This document shows, piece after piece, positions 31,585 to 40,625 of a stretch of DNA of 64,000 bases (positions are counted from its first letter, which is position 1; the number at the start of each line of letters is the position of its first letter). This stretch comes from Kiritimatiellota bacterium B12222 (lineage in GTDB: Bacteria > Verrucomicrobiota > Kiritimatiellia > SS1-B-03-39 > UBA6053): the NCBI GenBank assembly GCA_029719485.1, contig CP120722.1, positions 186,001-250,000 of the forward strand, given 5' to 3'. Below the pieces are notes generated by a model. That model ran no database searches, was not told the origin of the DNA, and worked only from the letters and a program-made list of their open reading frames with translations. Both the position numbers and the translations under genes were made by a program.

Positions 31585-32354
31585 GGCATCTCTTCCATCA
31601 CCGGTTCAACGTATACGGCCTCATCCAATTCAATGACCTCATCAAAACGAATTCCGATGTGGCGTCCATTGACCCGATCATAAATCATCAAATCCTGAAC
31701 CATCCATAACTCTTCATTCACCTTTTTGATTTTATCCACCTCAATGCGACGCAGCAATTCCCCCTCGGCATCATAAAATTCGGCGCGCACAATAAACAGG
31801 GCCCGTTCATCCACCCACAGCTTGAGCATGTCCACATCATCCCGCCCCGGGGGAGCTTCAATCTCCAACACCACCGACGAGCGGGTTTTCACGATGTCCC
31901 GCTCCAAGGCTTTGGCACCCGGCCACCACAAAAAATCCAGCGACATATCCGACCAGGTCAAACCCGTATCGATTACTTCATCTTCAGGTGAAGGCACCGG
32001 CAAGGCCACGCCCTCCGCATCCCACTGCTGAAAGTGAGGTTGCCCTTGCAACCAGCTCACCTGCACCTGCGTGATCGGCTCCCCAAAATTATCTGAAAGG
32101 GTGTAGGTCGCCATCGGAATCGGATCGCCAAACCGCAACACCGTCACCAAACGACGATCCTGCTGTTGCCGCTTCTGCCGCGTGCGCACAAAGCCATTCA
32201 TCTGCAATGCCATCGGCGGTAATTGCGCCTGAACCTGCGCCATCAACTCCGGACCCGAAGGCAAAGGCTGATCATCTTTATCCATAGAACTCCCCTTCTG
32301 CGCGAACGTAAAAGGAGAGCAAAGTAAACAAACGATCAGCAAATATTTTTTCAT
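31581..32354 (-). CDS. LolA-like periplasmic protein (outer-membrane lipoprotein-sorting fold)
   Basis: The product is 257 residues with a signal peptide (MKKYLLIVCLLCSPFTFAQ). The mature domain has the LolA/LppX-like pattern of a curved sheet: MNGFVRTRQKRQQQDRRL, TYTLSDNFGEPITQV, DFLWWPGAKAL, MLKLWVDERALFIVRAEFYD, and IGIRFDEVIELDEAVYVEPV. Proteins of this group carry or sort lipids and lipoproteins; the sequence is closest in feel to the 'outer membrane lipoprotein-sorting protein' class. It sits between pfp and the NAGS-like gene with 4-base overlaps on both sides, so all three are one transcript. Confidence 0.7.
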   Translation of the reverse strand: MKKYLLIVCLLCSPFTFAQKGSSMDKDDQPLPSGPELMAQVQAQLPPMALQMNGFVRTRQKRQQQDRRLVTVLRFGDPIPMATYTLSDNFGEPITQVQVSWLQGQPHFQQWDAEGVALPVPSPEDEVIDTGLTWSDMSLDFLWWPGAKALERDIVKTRSSVVLEIEAPPGRDDVDMLKLWVDERALFIVRAEFYDAEGELLRRIEVDKIKKVNEELWMVQDLMIYDRVNGRHIGIRFDEVIELDEAVYVEPVMEEMP

Positions 32355-33571
32355 TTTTGTTTCGGTATCGGATAATCTTTCAAACGGCCAATCACGGGTA
32401 ATGGACCCACCAATGGTTTCACATACTCTATGAACGCAGGCGTGACTTGATTGCCATCTTTATGAATAAATTTAGCAGGCATATGTTTGGTTTCTTTGGC
32501 CACAGACTTCAAGGTCACCCGTTCAAAGGTCACTCCATAACGTTTACTGGCTTTGCGTTTAATCGCAACCGACCCATCCGCGAATTCTTTCACCGCAAAA
32601 TTCACACCGGCAGCACCTACACTCCGTGCTTCTTTGGCATCCACCGGCGAAACCACTCCGGGGAAAGAACGTTGCAGATATCCAAAGGTATCCGCACGCA
32701 CCCGGGCAATCCCCGTCCGTTTTTTAAGCTCTTCCGCCAAAATATCTCCCAAAGCCCCCGTACCCGACAACTGCAAGTTGCCATGGCTGTCGACTTCTTT
32801 GGTGTGGGCCGCAATGATGGGCGTGCCTTTGCTGTCGCAAATTCCTTCGCTTACCGCAATCACACAACGCCCATTCTCTTTCATGACTTTTTTAACATCT
32901 TTCGCAAAACCTGCCAAAGAAAAGGCACGCTCCGGCAAATAAATCAAATGAGGTCCATCGTCAGGATGCACTTTTGCCAACGCAGCCGCCGCCGTCAGAA
33001 ATCCAGCATGACGACCCATAATCACATTGATTTTCACCCCACCCAAAGCGCGGTTGTCTTGGTTATCCCCCATAAACGCAGAAGCAACAAAACGGGCCGC
33101 CGATCCAAATCCAGGCGTGTGATCGTTCTGACGTAAATCATTATCAATGGTTTTGCATAAATGGAAACAGCGAAAATCAAACTTCGCTTTGCGGGCCGCC
33201 TGATTGATGATGTAGGTCGTCTCCGCTGAATCATTGCCCCCAATGTAAAAGAAGTAACGCACGTTATACTTCTGCAACACCTCAAAAATCTTTGCGCAAT
33301 CTTCCGCCGTCGGTTTTTTACGAACAGACCCTAAAGCTGACGAAGGAGTTTGTGCCACCTTTTCTAAATTTGCGACCGATTCGCGACCCAAATTAACAAA
33401 GTCTTCATCCAAAATTCCCTGAATGCCATGTTTAGACCCCATGACTTTTTCGATGCACCCATGTTTGCGTGCTTCGAGTACCGCGCCCACCAAGGTTTGA
33501 TTAATGACGGCAGTCGGCCCCCCACTTTGGGCGATCAACATATTTCCTTTCAGTTCTTTTAACGCGGGCAT
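32351..33571 (-). CDS. pfp: Pyrophosphate-dependent-type 6-phosphofructokinase
   Basis: The product is 406 residues. It phosphorylates fructose 6-phosphate in glycolysis, probably reversibly with pyrophosphate. Motifs: AQSGGPTAVINQTL at the start, IGGNDSAET (in place of ATP-type GGDGT or the common PPi-type GGDD), TIDND and MGRHAGFLTAAAALA (substrate loop). The Asn in GGND is unusual, and whether PPi or ATP is used depends on residues I cannot test here. It is the first gene of the pfp-lolA-like-NAGS operon. Confidence 0.88.
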   Translation of the reverse strand: MPALKELKGNMLIAQSGGPTAVINQTLVGAVLEARKHGCIEKVMGSKHGIQGILDEDFVNLGRESVANLEKVAQTPSSALGSVRKKPTAEDCAKIFEVLQKYNVRYFFYIGGNDSAETTYIINQAARKAKFDFRCFHLCKTIDNDLRQNDHTPGFGSAARFVASAFMGDNQDNRALGGVKINVIMGRHAGFLTAAAALAKVHPDDGPHLIYLPERAFSLAGFAKDVKKVMKENGRCVIAVSEGICDSKGTPIIAAHTKEVDSHGNLQLSGTGALGDILAEELKKRTGIARVRADTFGYLQRSFPGVVSPVDAKEARSVGAAGVNFAVKEFADGSVAIKRKASKRYGVTFERVTLKSVAKETKHMPAKFIHKDGNQVTPAFIEYVKPLVGPLPVIGRLKDYPIPKQK

Positions 33572-33675
33572 GAGTCTCCTCTTTGGGTTGTATTACTTTG
33601 TAACTGTTCGCGACCTAACACGTCTCCACAGATAATTCAAGAAAGGGAATGCGCGAGCCCCTGCGCCCCTGCAAC

Positions 33676-34359
33676 TCACTCCGCCAAATGCGTCCACCGC
33701 CCCGGTTTGGCATCCACCCCACGCTCCGGCACCTCGGGCTTGGAACGATTGAGAAACTTAAAAACCAGCGGTGGTAAAACTAAAAAGCCTGCACAGATCT
33801 GTAAAGCCAAGCCACTGTGCGCCCCCAACTGCGGCAAGGGCCAAAAGCCGGGAGAGGGTAAAATCAAATTCAAGATCAGAAATAAAACCGGCGCAATCAG
33901 CAAGGGCCACAAGGGTTTGAGATCGCCCCGCTCCTCTTCTCCACTCAAGACACCCCACCACAACAGCCCCTGCAACAACCACACCCCATACACGTAGCCC
34001 ATGGGATACCAACCCATCCAATCGGGCATCAACGCAGACCATAATCCCATTTGCAAGGTCCAGGCCAACACCTGACGATCAAAGCCCCCCCTCGGCAAAC
34101 AAACCACCATTACCAACAAGCCAAAGCTACGCATCAACATCTGTGCCCAACCCATTCCCGCCAACGCATCACCTAAAATCAAACCCGGGAGCAACGCAAA
34201 TACCCATAACCAACCCGACCGCAGGGTCAACAGCACTGCAAAAACGCACAACGGGTCCAAGGCCACCGCGCCAGGCACAGGACTCAGTGGAGACAAGACC
34301 ACCCGCAACAGCAGATAAAGTCCAGCCAAAGCTAAAGGATGGTTAAACAGTTTCATCAT
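33676..34359 (-). CDS. Polytopic membrane protein of unknown function
   Basis: The product is about 227 residues from the ATG at 34359 or 34356, overlapping the end of queA by about 15 bases; the longer frame to 34419 would add a basic extension inside queA. Five or six hydrophobic segments are visible (LALAGLYLLLRVVLSPL; LWVFALLPGLILGDAL; FGLLVMVVCL; YGVWLLQGLLWWGVL; LLIAPVLFLILNLIL; LALQICAGFLVLPPL). The short soluble C-terminus is charged. The pattern loosely recalls ECF-type S components or MreD-like proteins, but no signature is present. Confidence 0.55.
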   Translation of the reverse strand: MMKLFNHPLALAGLYLLLRVVLSPLSPVPGAVALDPLCVFAVLLTLRSGWLWVFALLPGLILGDALAGMGWAQMLMRSFGLLVMVVCLPRGGFDRQVLAWTLQMGLWSALMPDWMGWYPMGYVYGVWLLQGLLWWGVLSGEEERGDLKPLWPLLIAPVLFLILNLILPSPGFWPLPQLGAHSGLALQICAGFLVLPPLVFKFLNRSKPEVPERGVDAKPGRWTHLAE

Positions 34360-35389
34360 GAAGGTACATACAATCGCCGTAAGAAAAAAACCGGTACTTT
34401 TCCTGTACCGCTTCCGCATAGGCTGCCGTTAAAATATCCCGAGTGGTAAAGGCACTCATCATCATCATCAAGGTAGAGCGCGGCAAATGAAAATTGGTTA
34501 AAATGCCATCCACCGATTTAAAGGTATAGGGCGGATAAATGTAAATGCCACTGCGTCCATGTCCCGCCGGAAAAGTACCATCCTCTTGCACGATCGTTTC
34601 CAAGGTACGTACAGAGGTACTCCCCACCGCAATGATCCGTCCACCCTGCGCGCGCACCTCATTGAGCGTTCGCGCATTTTCTTCCGTTACAATATACCGC
34701 TCTTCATCCATGTGATGCTCTTCCACCGTATCACTTTTCACAGGACGAAACGTTCCCGGCCCCACATGCAAAGTCAACTCCACCACCTTCACCCCCAACT
34801 CCAGAATCTCCTGCAACAACTCCGGCGTAAAATGTAAACCCGCAGTCGGAGCCGCCACCGCCCCGGGTTCTTTGGCGTACACCGTCTGATAGCGCTCAGG
34901 ATCATCTTCACACAAATGATCCCGATGAATATAAGGTGGTAAAGGAGGCTCACCAATCTCATCCAGCGTCTCTAACACAGAATGCGCACCCACAGCTTTC
35001 ACCCGATTTAAGCCATCCGCCCGATTTTCAAGCAACTCAAGTGATAAATCCTCATTCAAAGTGATCACCGCACCTGGCTTGGGTCGATGACTACTCTTCA
35101 TCATCACCAACCATTCCCCCTCACTCCCCTCTACCGGCTCAATAAACAAACACTCCACCTTGCCGCCCGTAGCCTTATGACCATAGGTCCGCGCCGGAAT
35201 CACGCGGGTATTATTCAGCACCAACGCATCGCCAGCCCGCAAATAGTCTTTAAAATCACGAATATGCTGATGCCGGATGCCTCCGCTTTTCAGGCCCAAA
35301 GCCAACATACGCGAGGTATCCCTCTTTTCAGCCGGATGTTGCGCAATCAGTTCTTCAGGTAAATTATAATCGAAATCGGAGGTTTTCAT
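34343..35389 (-). CDS. queA: S-adenosylmethionine:tRNA ribosyltransferase-isomerase
   Basis: The product is 348 residues from the ATG at 35389 (MKTSDFDYNLPEELIAQHPA). QueA transfers and isomerises the ribosyl moiety of SAM to preQ1 in tRNA to give epoxyqueuosine. Conserved segments: DYNLPEELIAQHP, NNTRVIPAR, KEPGAVAAPTAGLHFT (near residue 165), LTLHVGPGTFRPV and NFHLPRSTLMMMMSAF. An in-frame ATG at 35422 would add 11 non-homologous residues. The following membrane-protein gene overlaps its 3' end. Confidence 0.95.
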   Translation of the reverse strand: MKTSDFDYNLPEELIAQHPAEKRDTSRMLALGLKSGGIRHQHIRDFKDYLRAGDALVLNNTRVIPARTYGHKATGGKVECLFIEPVEGSEGEWLVMMKSSHRPKPGAVITLNEDLSLELLENRADGLNRVKAVGAHSVLETLDEIGEPPLPPYIHRDHLCEDDPERYQTVYAKEPGAVAAPTAGLHFTPELLQEILELGVKVVELTLHVGPGTFRPVKSDTVEEHHMDEERYIVTEENARTLNEVRAQGGRIIAVGSTSVRTLETIVQEDGTFPAGHGRSGIYIYPPYTFKSVDGILTNFHLPRSTLMMMMSAFTTRDILTAAYAEAVQEKYRFFSYGDCMYLHDETV

Positions 35390-35473
35390 AATGAAGGGCC
35401 CTACCATGCCCTGAAAATTCAAATCAACAACCGAATTTTAAGAGAAATTCACGCCTTCCCCTAAAACACATCC

Positions 35474-36286
35474 TCAGCGCTTCGGAGCCACCAACAATGA
35501 AACCAAGAAACAGCACCCCAACAACAAAATTAAGGTGGCACCGGTTTGTACATTCCACCAATTGCTCAAAGCAATCGCCACCACACCCGCGCCACTCCCC
35601 AAGGCCCCACTGCACCACATCAGCTTTCTAGGCGAATGAATCCATTGCAACAAAGTTGCCGTAGGTATGATAAACAACGCGGCAGAGAGTACCGCCCCCA
35701 CCGCTTGCAGCGAAGTTACCAGTGCCAACACCATCAATCCCGTCAACATGTAATTTAACCGAGGCACCGGCACGCCCATGGACGCGGCAACCGACGGATC
35801 AAATAGATACAAAATCCAATCTCGTCGATGCCAGGCCAGCACCATCACGATAATGGTACTGACCCCATAACTGATCCAAAGATCCATGTTGCGAAGCCCA
35901 AGAATATTGCCAAACAACCAGCTTTCTAAGTGCACGTTCCCGGGAACAAAGTCCAAGAGCAACAACCCACCGGCAAATGCAGTGGTATACAAAACGCTCG
36001 TCGCAGTCTGATGATCCAATAATCCTTTTCGCGCCACATACACCGTCGATAACCCCACCATCAACGCAGAAACCAAGGCCCCGACAAAACCCACAAAAGG
36101 CGTCATCCCGCCAAACACAATCATCGCCAATGCAATCCCCGGCAAAAGAGAATGCGAAAGAGCCGAAATCACCAAAGCATTTTTACGCAACACCACTAAA
36201 GTCCCCAAAGCGCCATTGCTGAACCCGATAAGCAGCACCGCAAATAAGGCGCGCTGATTAAAGGCATAGTCCATGAAATCAAACAT
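35474..36286 (-). CDS. znuB: Zinc/manganese ABC transporter permease
   Basis: The product is 270 residues from the ATG at 36286, overlapping the ATPase gene by 8 bases. It has about eight membrane segments of the ZnuB/MntB family: LRKNALVISALSHSLLPGIAL near the N-terminus (cytoplasmic coupling helix region), VSALMVGLSTVY, TSVLYTTAFAGGLLLLDFV and LQAVGAVLSAALFIIPTATLL. It forms the inner-membrane channel for Zn2+ (or Mn2+) imported with ZnuA and ZnuC. It is the last gene of the metal-uptake operon. Confidence 0.9.
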   Translation of the reverse strand: MFDFMDYAFNQRALFAVLLIGFSNGALGTLVVLRKNALVISALSHSLLPGIALAMIVFGGMTPFVGFVGALVSALMVGLSTVYVARKGLLDHQTATSVLYTTAFAGGLLLLDFVPGNVHLESWLFGNILGLRNMDLWISYGVSTIIVMVLAWHRRDWILYLFDPSVAASMGVPVPRLNYMLTGLMVLALVTSLQAVGAVLSAALFIIPTATLLQWIHSPRKLMWCSGALGSGAGVVAIALSNWWNVQTGATLILLLGCCFLVSLLVAPKR

Positions 36287-37055
36287 GAGACACATCCTCC
36301 CGTTTGGCAAACGTTTTAGCCACTCCCTCAGGAGTATACACCTCATCCACAGGACCAAAGGCCACCATCCCACGATTGAGCATCAATACGGTATCAAACA
36401 ATTGAGGAACCGCTTTGAGGTCGTGATGACAGACCAACAATAAGCGTCCATTCTGAGCAAGATCTCTGAGCAACTCACTTAAAAAATCTTGCGACGGCTC
36501 ATCCAATCCCGAATAAGGTTCATCCAAAAGCAATACATGGGCTTCCTGGGCGAGCGCCCGCGCAATGTGAACCCGTTGAAGTTGTCCACCACTCAACTGA
36601 AACAACCGACGCCCCACCAAATCCTCTAACTTTAAAGCTTCGATCGCCGCCTCCACAATCTCGGAATCAACTGCCCGCCATTTTTTTCGGGGCCCCAGAT
36701 GCGGATAACGTCCCAACTCCACCAGACCACGCACCGTAAGCGGAAAGGTAGGATCCATCTGATCTTTTTGCGGTAAATAGGCAATCTCAGCCTTCGCATC
36801 TTCTAGTTTTTTTCCACTCCAGGTCACCGTACCTGAAATTTTACGGTTCAATCCTGCCAAGGTTTTCAACAAGGTGCTTTTTCCCGCCCCATTTTGCCCC
36901 AACAACCCTACACAATGACCGCACCCAATTTCAAAATTGATATTTTTTAAGGCACAAATTTTACCATAGTGCACATGTAAATTTTCCACTTTCAACAAAT
37001 GGTGCTGCTCTGGACGATGCGACTCCCCCAACTCTGTAATCGGAAAGGTACTCAC
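36279..37055 (-). CDS. znuC: Zinc/manganese ABC transporter ATP-binding protein
   Basis: The product is 258 residues from GTG 37055, chosen because GGGAGG lies 7 bases upstream and GTGA overlaps the previous stop; ATG 37070 and the first in-frame ATG at 37118 lack such a site. ABC motifs: Walker A GQNGAGKST, Q-loop LPQKDQMDP, signature LSGGQLQRV, Walker B VLLLDEPYSGLD and H-loop VCHHD. It powers zinc import with ZnuB. The neighbours ZnuA and a His-rich outer-membrane protein support zinc as substrate. Confidence 0.92.
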   Translation of the reverse strand: MSTFPITELGESHRPEQHHLLKVENLHVHYGKICALKNINFEIGCGHCVGLLGQNGAGKSTLLKTLAGLNRKISGTVTWSGKKLEDAKAEIAYLPQKDQMDPTFPLTVRGLVELGRYPHLGPRKKWRAVDSEIVEAAIEALKLEDLVGRRLFQLSGGQLQRVHIARALAQEAHVLLLDEPYSGLDEPSQDFLSELLRDLAQNGRLLLVCHHDLKAVPQLFDTVLMLNRGMVAFGPVDEVYTPEGVAKTFAKREDVSHV

Positions 37056-37501
37056 AACGAAGCCTCCCATTCCAAAAACCACGAACGGGTATCTTCCCCG
37101 GAACTCCACCCCCCCCAACTCAACAAGGGATGTGACGCTACTTCTATTTCCATGTCAACATAGGCCTGCTCAACCTCTTCCGACCATCGGAAAACAAAGA
37201 CCAACTCATTCCGACCTTCGGAAATTTGCACCGCAAATTCTGCATCCAAATCGCACGCGCCCCCCCCTTCCCAGAGGAGTGTTTCATTTTGGTAAATTTC
37301 AATTTGCTCAGGCACATGCGAACATTTGATTTCTAACCATGCCTCCTCAACCTTCACCTCCGCCACTTTTGGGGTAACACTGTGCGAATGAGCATGTGAT
37401 AAAGGTAAGCTGACAGACTGCGTCAACCGCTTCATGGGAATGAAGCAGACCAAGGCCACCATCGCAACAATGGCCCACTCTAATAGGGGGGATCCTCTCA
37501 T
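37052..37501 (-). CDS. Small membrane-anchored protein in the zinc operon
   Basis: The product is 149 residues. One N-terminal membrane helix (LLEWAIVAMVALVCFIPM) is followed by a short histidine cluster (HAHSHS) and a predicted periplasmic beta-rich domain of about 100 residues (AWLEIKCSHVPEQIEIYQNE; ELVFVFRWSEEVEQAYVDME). It overlaps znuA by 4 bases and znuC by 4 bases, so it is translated as part of the operon. No family is recognised. The His cluster and context suggest a zinc-handling accessory between binding protein and permease; that is inference. Confidence 0.7.
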   Translation of the reverse strand: MRGSPLLEWAIVAMVALVCFIPMKRLTQSVSLPLSHAHSHSVTPKVAEVKVEEAWLEIKCSHVPEQIEIYQNETLLWEGGGACDLDAEFAVQISEGRNELVFVFRWSEEVEQAYVDMEIEVASHPLLSWGGWSSGEDTRSWFLEWEASL

Positions 37502-38412
37502 TGAGAGTCCGAACTAATCAACGCCTCTTTGATACGCAAGACATTCTGACGAAACACCTCATCATAACCCCTGTCTGAATTTTCCTCAAAGGAAAATTCA
37601 GGATCCAAAGGTTTAGCAAGCGGAATACCACTGGTTTCATGAATGGCACGTAGGGAATCCGCACTCGCAGAACTTTCAGGAAACAAGGCTTTGACATCAC
37701 GATCACGCAAAACTTTTAAAGTCGAAGCCAACTCTTCGGGATTAGGATCTTTATCATTATTGACCCCGCGCACTGGAACGGCCTGAAACTGATAACGCGC
37801 ACAAAAATATCCAAAGGCGGTATGCGTGGTCACTAACTCACGATCCGCTTTGGGGACAGCAGCCAATTCCTCCTCCGCCCAACGATCCAACTCTTTGAGC
37901 TCATCCATACGGACTTTGGTATTTGCCCGAATTTCAGATTTATACTCAGGAAATACTTTTTCGAGTTCTCTCCCCAAATGGCGCACCGCCCGGCGTACGG
38001 CCTCGGGACTTTGCCACCAATGCGGATCAATCGCTGCTAATCCGTGCACGGGACAACATGCGAACATCGCCGTGCTCGGATCAGACTGCAACGAAGGAAC
38101 CAATCGACCCGCCTCATAAATCTTTACCGTAGGAGGGAGATTTTCTTTGAGCCGATCCAAATACGGTTCCAGATGTTTACCCATCGCCACAATTAACACC
38201 GCATTTTGCATTTCCACCATATCTTGGGGAGAAGGCTCGAAGCTATGCACATTTGCGCCCTGCGGTAAAATCCCCTCCACCTGAACCTCGTCCCCCACCA
38301 AATCCGTCACCATTTCGGTAAGGATAGGATGCAACGTGACCACCAGCGGTTTGTCCGCAGCCCACAACTGGGTGACGAGGCTCAGGAAAAGGAGTAGAGA
38401 GATTTTTTTCAT
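37498..38412 (-). CDS. znuA: Periplasmic zinc-binding protein of the ABC importer
   Basis: The product is 304 residues with a signal peptide (1-18, cleavage after LWA). It belongs to cluster A-I metal-binding proteins: metal-ligand histidines lie in ANVHSFEPSP (near residue 56), IDPHWWQSP and VTTHTAFGYFC, and an acidic ligand is expected in FPESSASADSL. The long His/Asp loop typical of some ZnuA proteins is missing, replaced by FACCPVHG with two cysteines. It delivers Zn2+ to ZnuBC. It follows the outer-membrane gene by 23 bases. Confidence 0.92.
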   Translation of the reverse strand: MKKISLLLFLSLVTQLWAADKPLVVTLHPILTEMVTDLVGDEVQVEGILPQGANVHSFEPSPQDMVEMQNAVLIVAMGKHLEPYLDRLKENLPPTVKIYEAGRLVPSLQSDPSTAMFACCPVHGLAAIDPHWWQSPEAVRRAVRHLGRELEKVFPEYKSEIRANTKVRMDELKELDRWAEEELAAVPKADRELVTTHTAFGYFCARYQFQAVPVRGVNNDKDPNPEELASTLKVLRDRDVKALFPESSASADSLRAIHETSGIPLAKPLDPEFSFEENSDRGYDEVFRQNVLRIKEALISSDSQ

Positions 38413-38435
38413 AGAACTTATCTTATTTAATAGAT

Positions 38436-39713
38436 TTATCGTACTTCTGGACCACCCCAGCTGAAGCCAAACTGAGCCCAGATGGACTGTTCACTTTCAG
38501 AGCCACGTTCGTTGGCATTGCCTTGAAAACGCAAATAGACTCCAGGATCATGAGAGAAAGGAATGGTCACCCCAAGCGTGTATCGGAACCAGTCTGAAAG
38601 CTCAAGTGCATCTGTATCTGAGATGTAATCAAAACGGGCGAAAGGTTGCGCATGGGGATGGGCGTCAACCACAACTTCAGTGGTAAATCCCCAAGATTCG
38701 ACATCCATACCTGATTCTTCAGCATGGTCATCATGTTCATGCTCATCATGATCGTCCTCATCTTCATGCTCGTCGTGATCTTCATCGTGATCGTGGTCAC
38801 TTTCTGCCGCACCACCATTAAAAAAGGTGATTTGATTTCTCCAACGAATGGCACGTCCACCAGGCTCTAACCCATTTTCACGCCACTCCCATTCAACGCC
38901 GGCACCAGCAAACCAACTGCTTTCACCTAATTCATTGTCACCCATGCCACCAAACAAAGTCGAACGAATCGATTTGAAATCATTAAATGCAGTATCGTTT
39001 AAAAATCCTAATGTGAACACATCGTCTTGTACGCGATACTCTTCAAAGCCCTCAAATCCTTCACCATGTGCGTGGTCATCATGATCATCCTCATCTTCAT
39101 GCGCATCATGGTCTTCTTCCTCATCATGCTCATCACTGTCTGAATGACCATGATCATGCGAATGAGGCAGTCGACTACCATACCCAAAGGTCACTACAGA
39201 ACGTTTTGACGCTCCAAGGTAAAGCGAAATATCTGCACCTTCCAAACCTAATCCATCTTCACCTAAGTACAGTGCCTGTTGCAACGGTGCATCTACTGCG
39301 GCCCAACTATGTAAATGGGTGGGGTTGTAAAAACCAACCCGACTCAACATCAAACCACCCCGCGCCTCAAAACCACCGGGAAGATTGGCTAATTTCAAGA
39401 AATACTCTTCCCACTCCCATTCCAAGTCATCATTCAAGTCCGTATAAGCGCTACCGGTTACAAAACCTTGCACATATTCACCCCACCGCAGAGAAAGGGA
39501 AGGTTCCGCAGACTGTAAAATGAAGGTTTCATTCTGCTTAGGATCATGTCCACCCGGTTGATATTCTGCAGGATCATCCGTAGACGAATTACCATAAACG
39601 CCATACACATGAATTGAAGGAGTCAACAATGGCGGGGTAGAAGATGCATCATCAGCAAAAACCAACCCAGCTGAAAGACCGGTGATAAAAAATAGAGATA
39701 AAAACAAACGCAT
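38436..39713 (-). CDS. Histidine-rich outer-membrane beta-barrel, probable zinc porin
   Basis: The product is 425 residues with a signal peptide (MRLFLSLFFITGLSAGLVFA). The barrel strands are interrupted by two loops made almost only of His, Asp and Glu (from about residues 185 and 305; for example HDHGHSDSDEHDEEEDHDAH), each about 30 residues, likely extracellular metal-catching loops. The C-terminus SIWAQFGFSWGGPEVR has terminal-strand character. It is first in an operon with znuA, a small membrane protein, znuC and znuB, behind a Zur-like palindrome. It most likely concentrates or passes Zn2+ across the outer membrane without a TonB plug, since no plug domain is visible. Confidence 0.8.
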   Translation of the reverse strand: MRLFLSLFFITGLSAGLVFADDASSTPPLLTPSIHVYGVYGNSSTDDPAEYQPGGHDPKQNETFILQSAEPSLSLRWGEYVQGFVTGSAYTDLNDDLEWEWEEYFLKLANLPGGFEARGGLMLSRVGFYNPTHLHSWAAVDAPLQQALYLGEDGLGLEGADISLYLGASKRSVVTFGYGSRLPHSHDHGHSDSDEHDEEEDHDAHEDEDDHDDHAHGEGFEGFEEYRVQDDVFTLGFLNDTAFNDFKSIRSTLFGGMGDNELGESSWFAGAGVEWEWRENGLEPGGRAIRWRNQITFFNGGAAESDHDHDEDHDEHEDEDDHDEHEHDDHAEESGMDVESWGFTTEVVVDAHPHAQPFARFDYISDTDALELSDWFRYTLGVTIPFSHDPGVYLRFQGNANERGSESEQSIWAQFGFSWGGPEVR

Positions 39714-39778
39714 AAAAGCTCCTGAGCTTAGTGATAATTAAAACTCAGTAAGCCATAATGGATACTTTCATTTTTGCA

Positions 39779-39792
39779 AATGATAATTCATT
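39779..39792 (-). promoter_or_regulatory. Zur/Fur-like operator upstream of the zinc operon
   Basis: AATGATAATTCATT is a near-perfect palindrome (AATGA/TCATT arms around TAAT) about 65 bases before the outer-membrane gene's ATG. It resembles Fur-family boxes, in which AATGATAAT half sites recur. Given the zinc genes it controls, Zur is the likely ligand-sensing repressor. No zur gene is in the window. Confidence 0.55.
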
Positions 39793-39807
39793 CTTATTTA
39801 CGATCTT

Positions 39808-39898
39808 GGAGCGCGGGCACTCCTGCCCTGTGGAATCAACCTGCATGCCCCACCTTTGCTTGCGCTCTGAATTCCGCAGGGCAAGAGTGCCGCGCTCC
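39808..39898. repeat. 91-bp inverted-repeat element
   Basis: GGAGCGCGGGCACTC (39808-39822) followed by CTGCCCTG is matched in inverted orientation by CAGGGCAAGAGTGCCGCGCT (ending at 39898). The arms are about 22 bases and the loop about 46. A half copy, GGAGCGCGGGCACTCC, lies at 41311-41326, the other side of the two BatD-like genes. It looks like a miniature mobile or REP-like element. Confidence 0.65.
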
Positions 39899-39959
39899 GC
39901 CGCAGCCAACGCCCATATACAGTTGCGTTACCCCGAATCTTAAACTACAAGTTATAGCC

Positions 39960-40625
39960 ATGAACTATTTATCGCTCATTTACATTTCCCTGTTTCTCAG
40001 CACGCCTGCGTGGACGGACCAGATCACCTTGACTCTAGAGATGCGCGACCCCCAAAGGAGTTATCGAGCAGGTGAGAGAGCCTATGCTTCACTCATGCTT
40101 GAAGGTCTCGACCTCGAAAACGAATCCGAGAATAATTTGCATGCGTTTGAGGACTTAAACAGCGGCTTTCAAATAGATCTAAAAAAAGCCGGAGACATGG
40201 AAATAGGTCCGGTTGCGATCACGCTGAACAATAAACGCATCCTATCAAACACCTTAAAACTAACCGTTCTACCTGCTTGGGATGGAACAGACACTTACCT
40301 GTTTAAAGTAGATAAAAACCAAATCACCCACGAAGAACTCTTTACCCTGACGCTGGAAATTTGGACGAAACATTATCTGCAAACGAGCATAAGAACAAAA
40401 AGAGACGATGAACTATTTTCCTACCAGGCCGGTGGCTCAGGTAATAGCTCTGAAACCCTCGCGGACGGATCTTCTCAAAGATATATTTCATACCATTGGC
40501 AGATCAAGCCCACAAAAACAGGGAGGTTTGCCCTCAGCGAGGAACTATTTCAAAACTTACCAGAGTGGATCGAGGTACCTGAATTCTCTGTAGACGTTTT
40601 ACCCAAAACGGAGGAAACACCATGA
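39960..40625 (+). CDS. Exported BatD-like domain protein (first of two paralogues)
   Basis: The product is 221 residues from the ATG at 39960, which begins a signal peptide (MNYLSLIYISLFLSTPAWTD); an earlier start at 39774 lies in the inverted repeat. The mature part has two beta-sandwich halves with the BatD-type pattern 'M-E-I-G-P-V-A-I-T-L-N-N-K-R-I-L-S-N-T-L' followed by a second domain (KNQITHEELFTLTLEIWTK; GRFALSEELFQNLPEWIEVP). It is clearly related to the next gene and overlaps it by 4 bases. BatD proteins belong to Bacteroides aerotolerance operons, but the other bat genes and a membrane anchor are missing. Periplasmic; role unknown. Confidence 0.6.
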   Translation: MNYLSLIYISLFLSTPAWTDQITLTLEMRDPQRSYRAGERAYASLMLEGLDLENESENNLHAFEDLNSGFQIDLKKAGDMEIGPVAITLNNKRILSNTLKLTVLPAWDGTDTYLFKVDKNQITHEELFTLTLEIWTKHYLQTSIRTKRDDELFSYQAGGSGNSSETLADGSSQRYISYHWQIKPTKTGRFALSEELFQNLPEWIEVPEFSVDVLPKTEETP

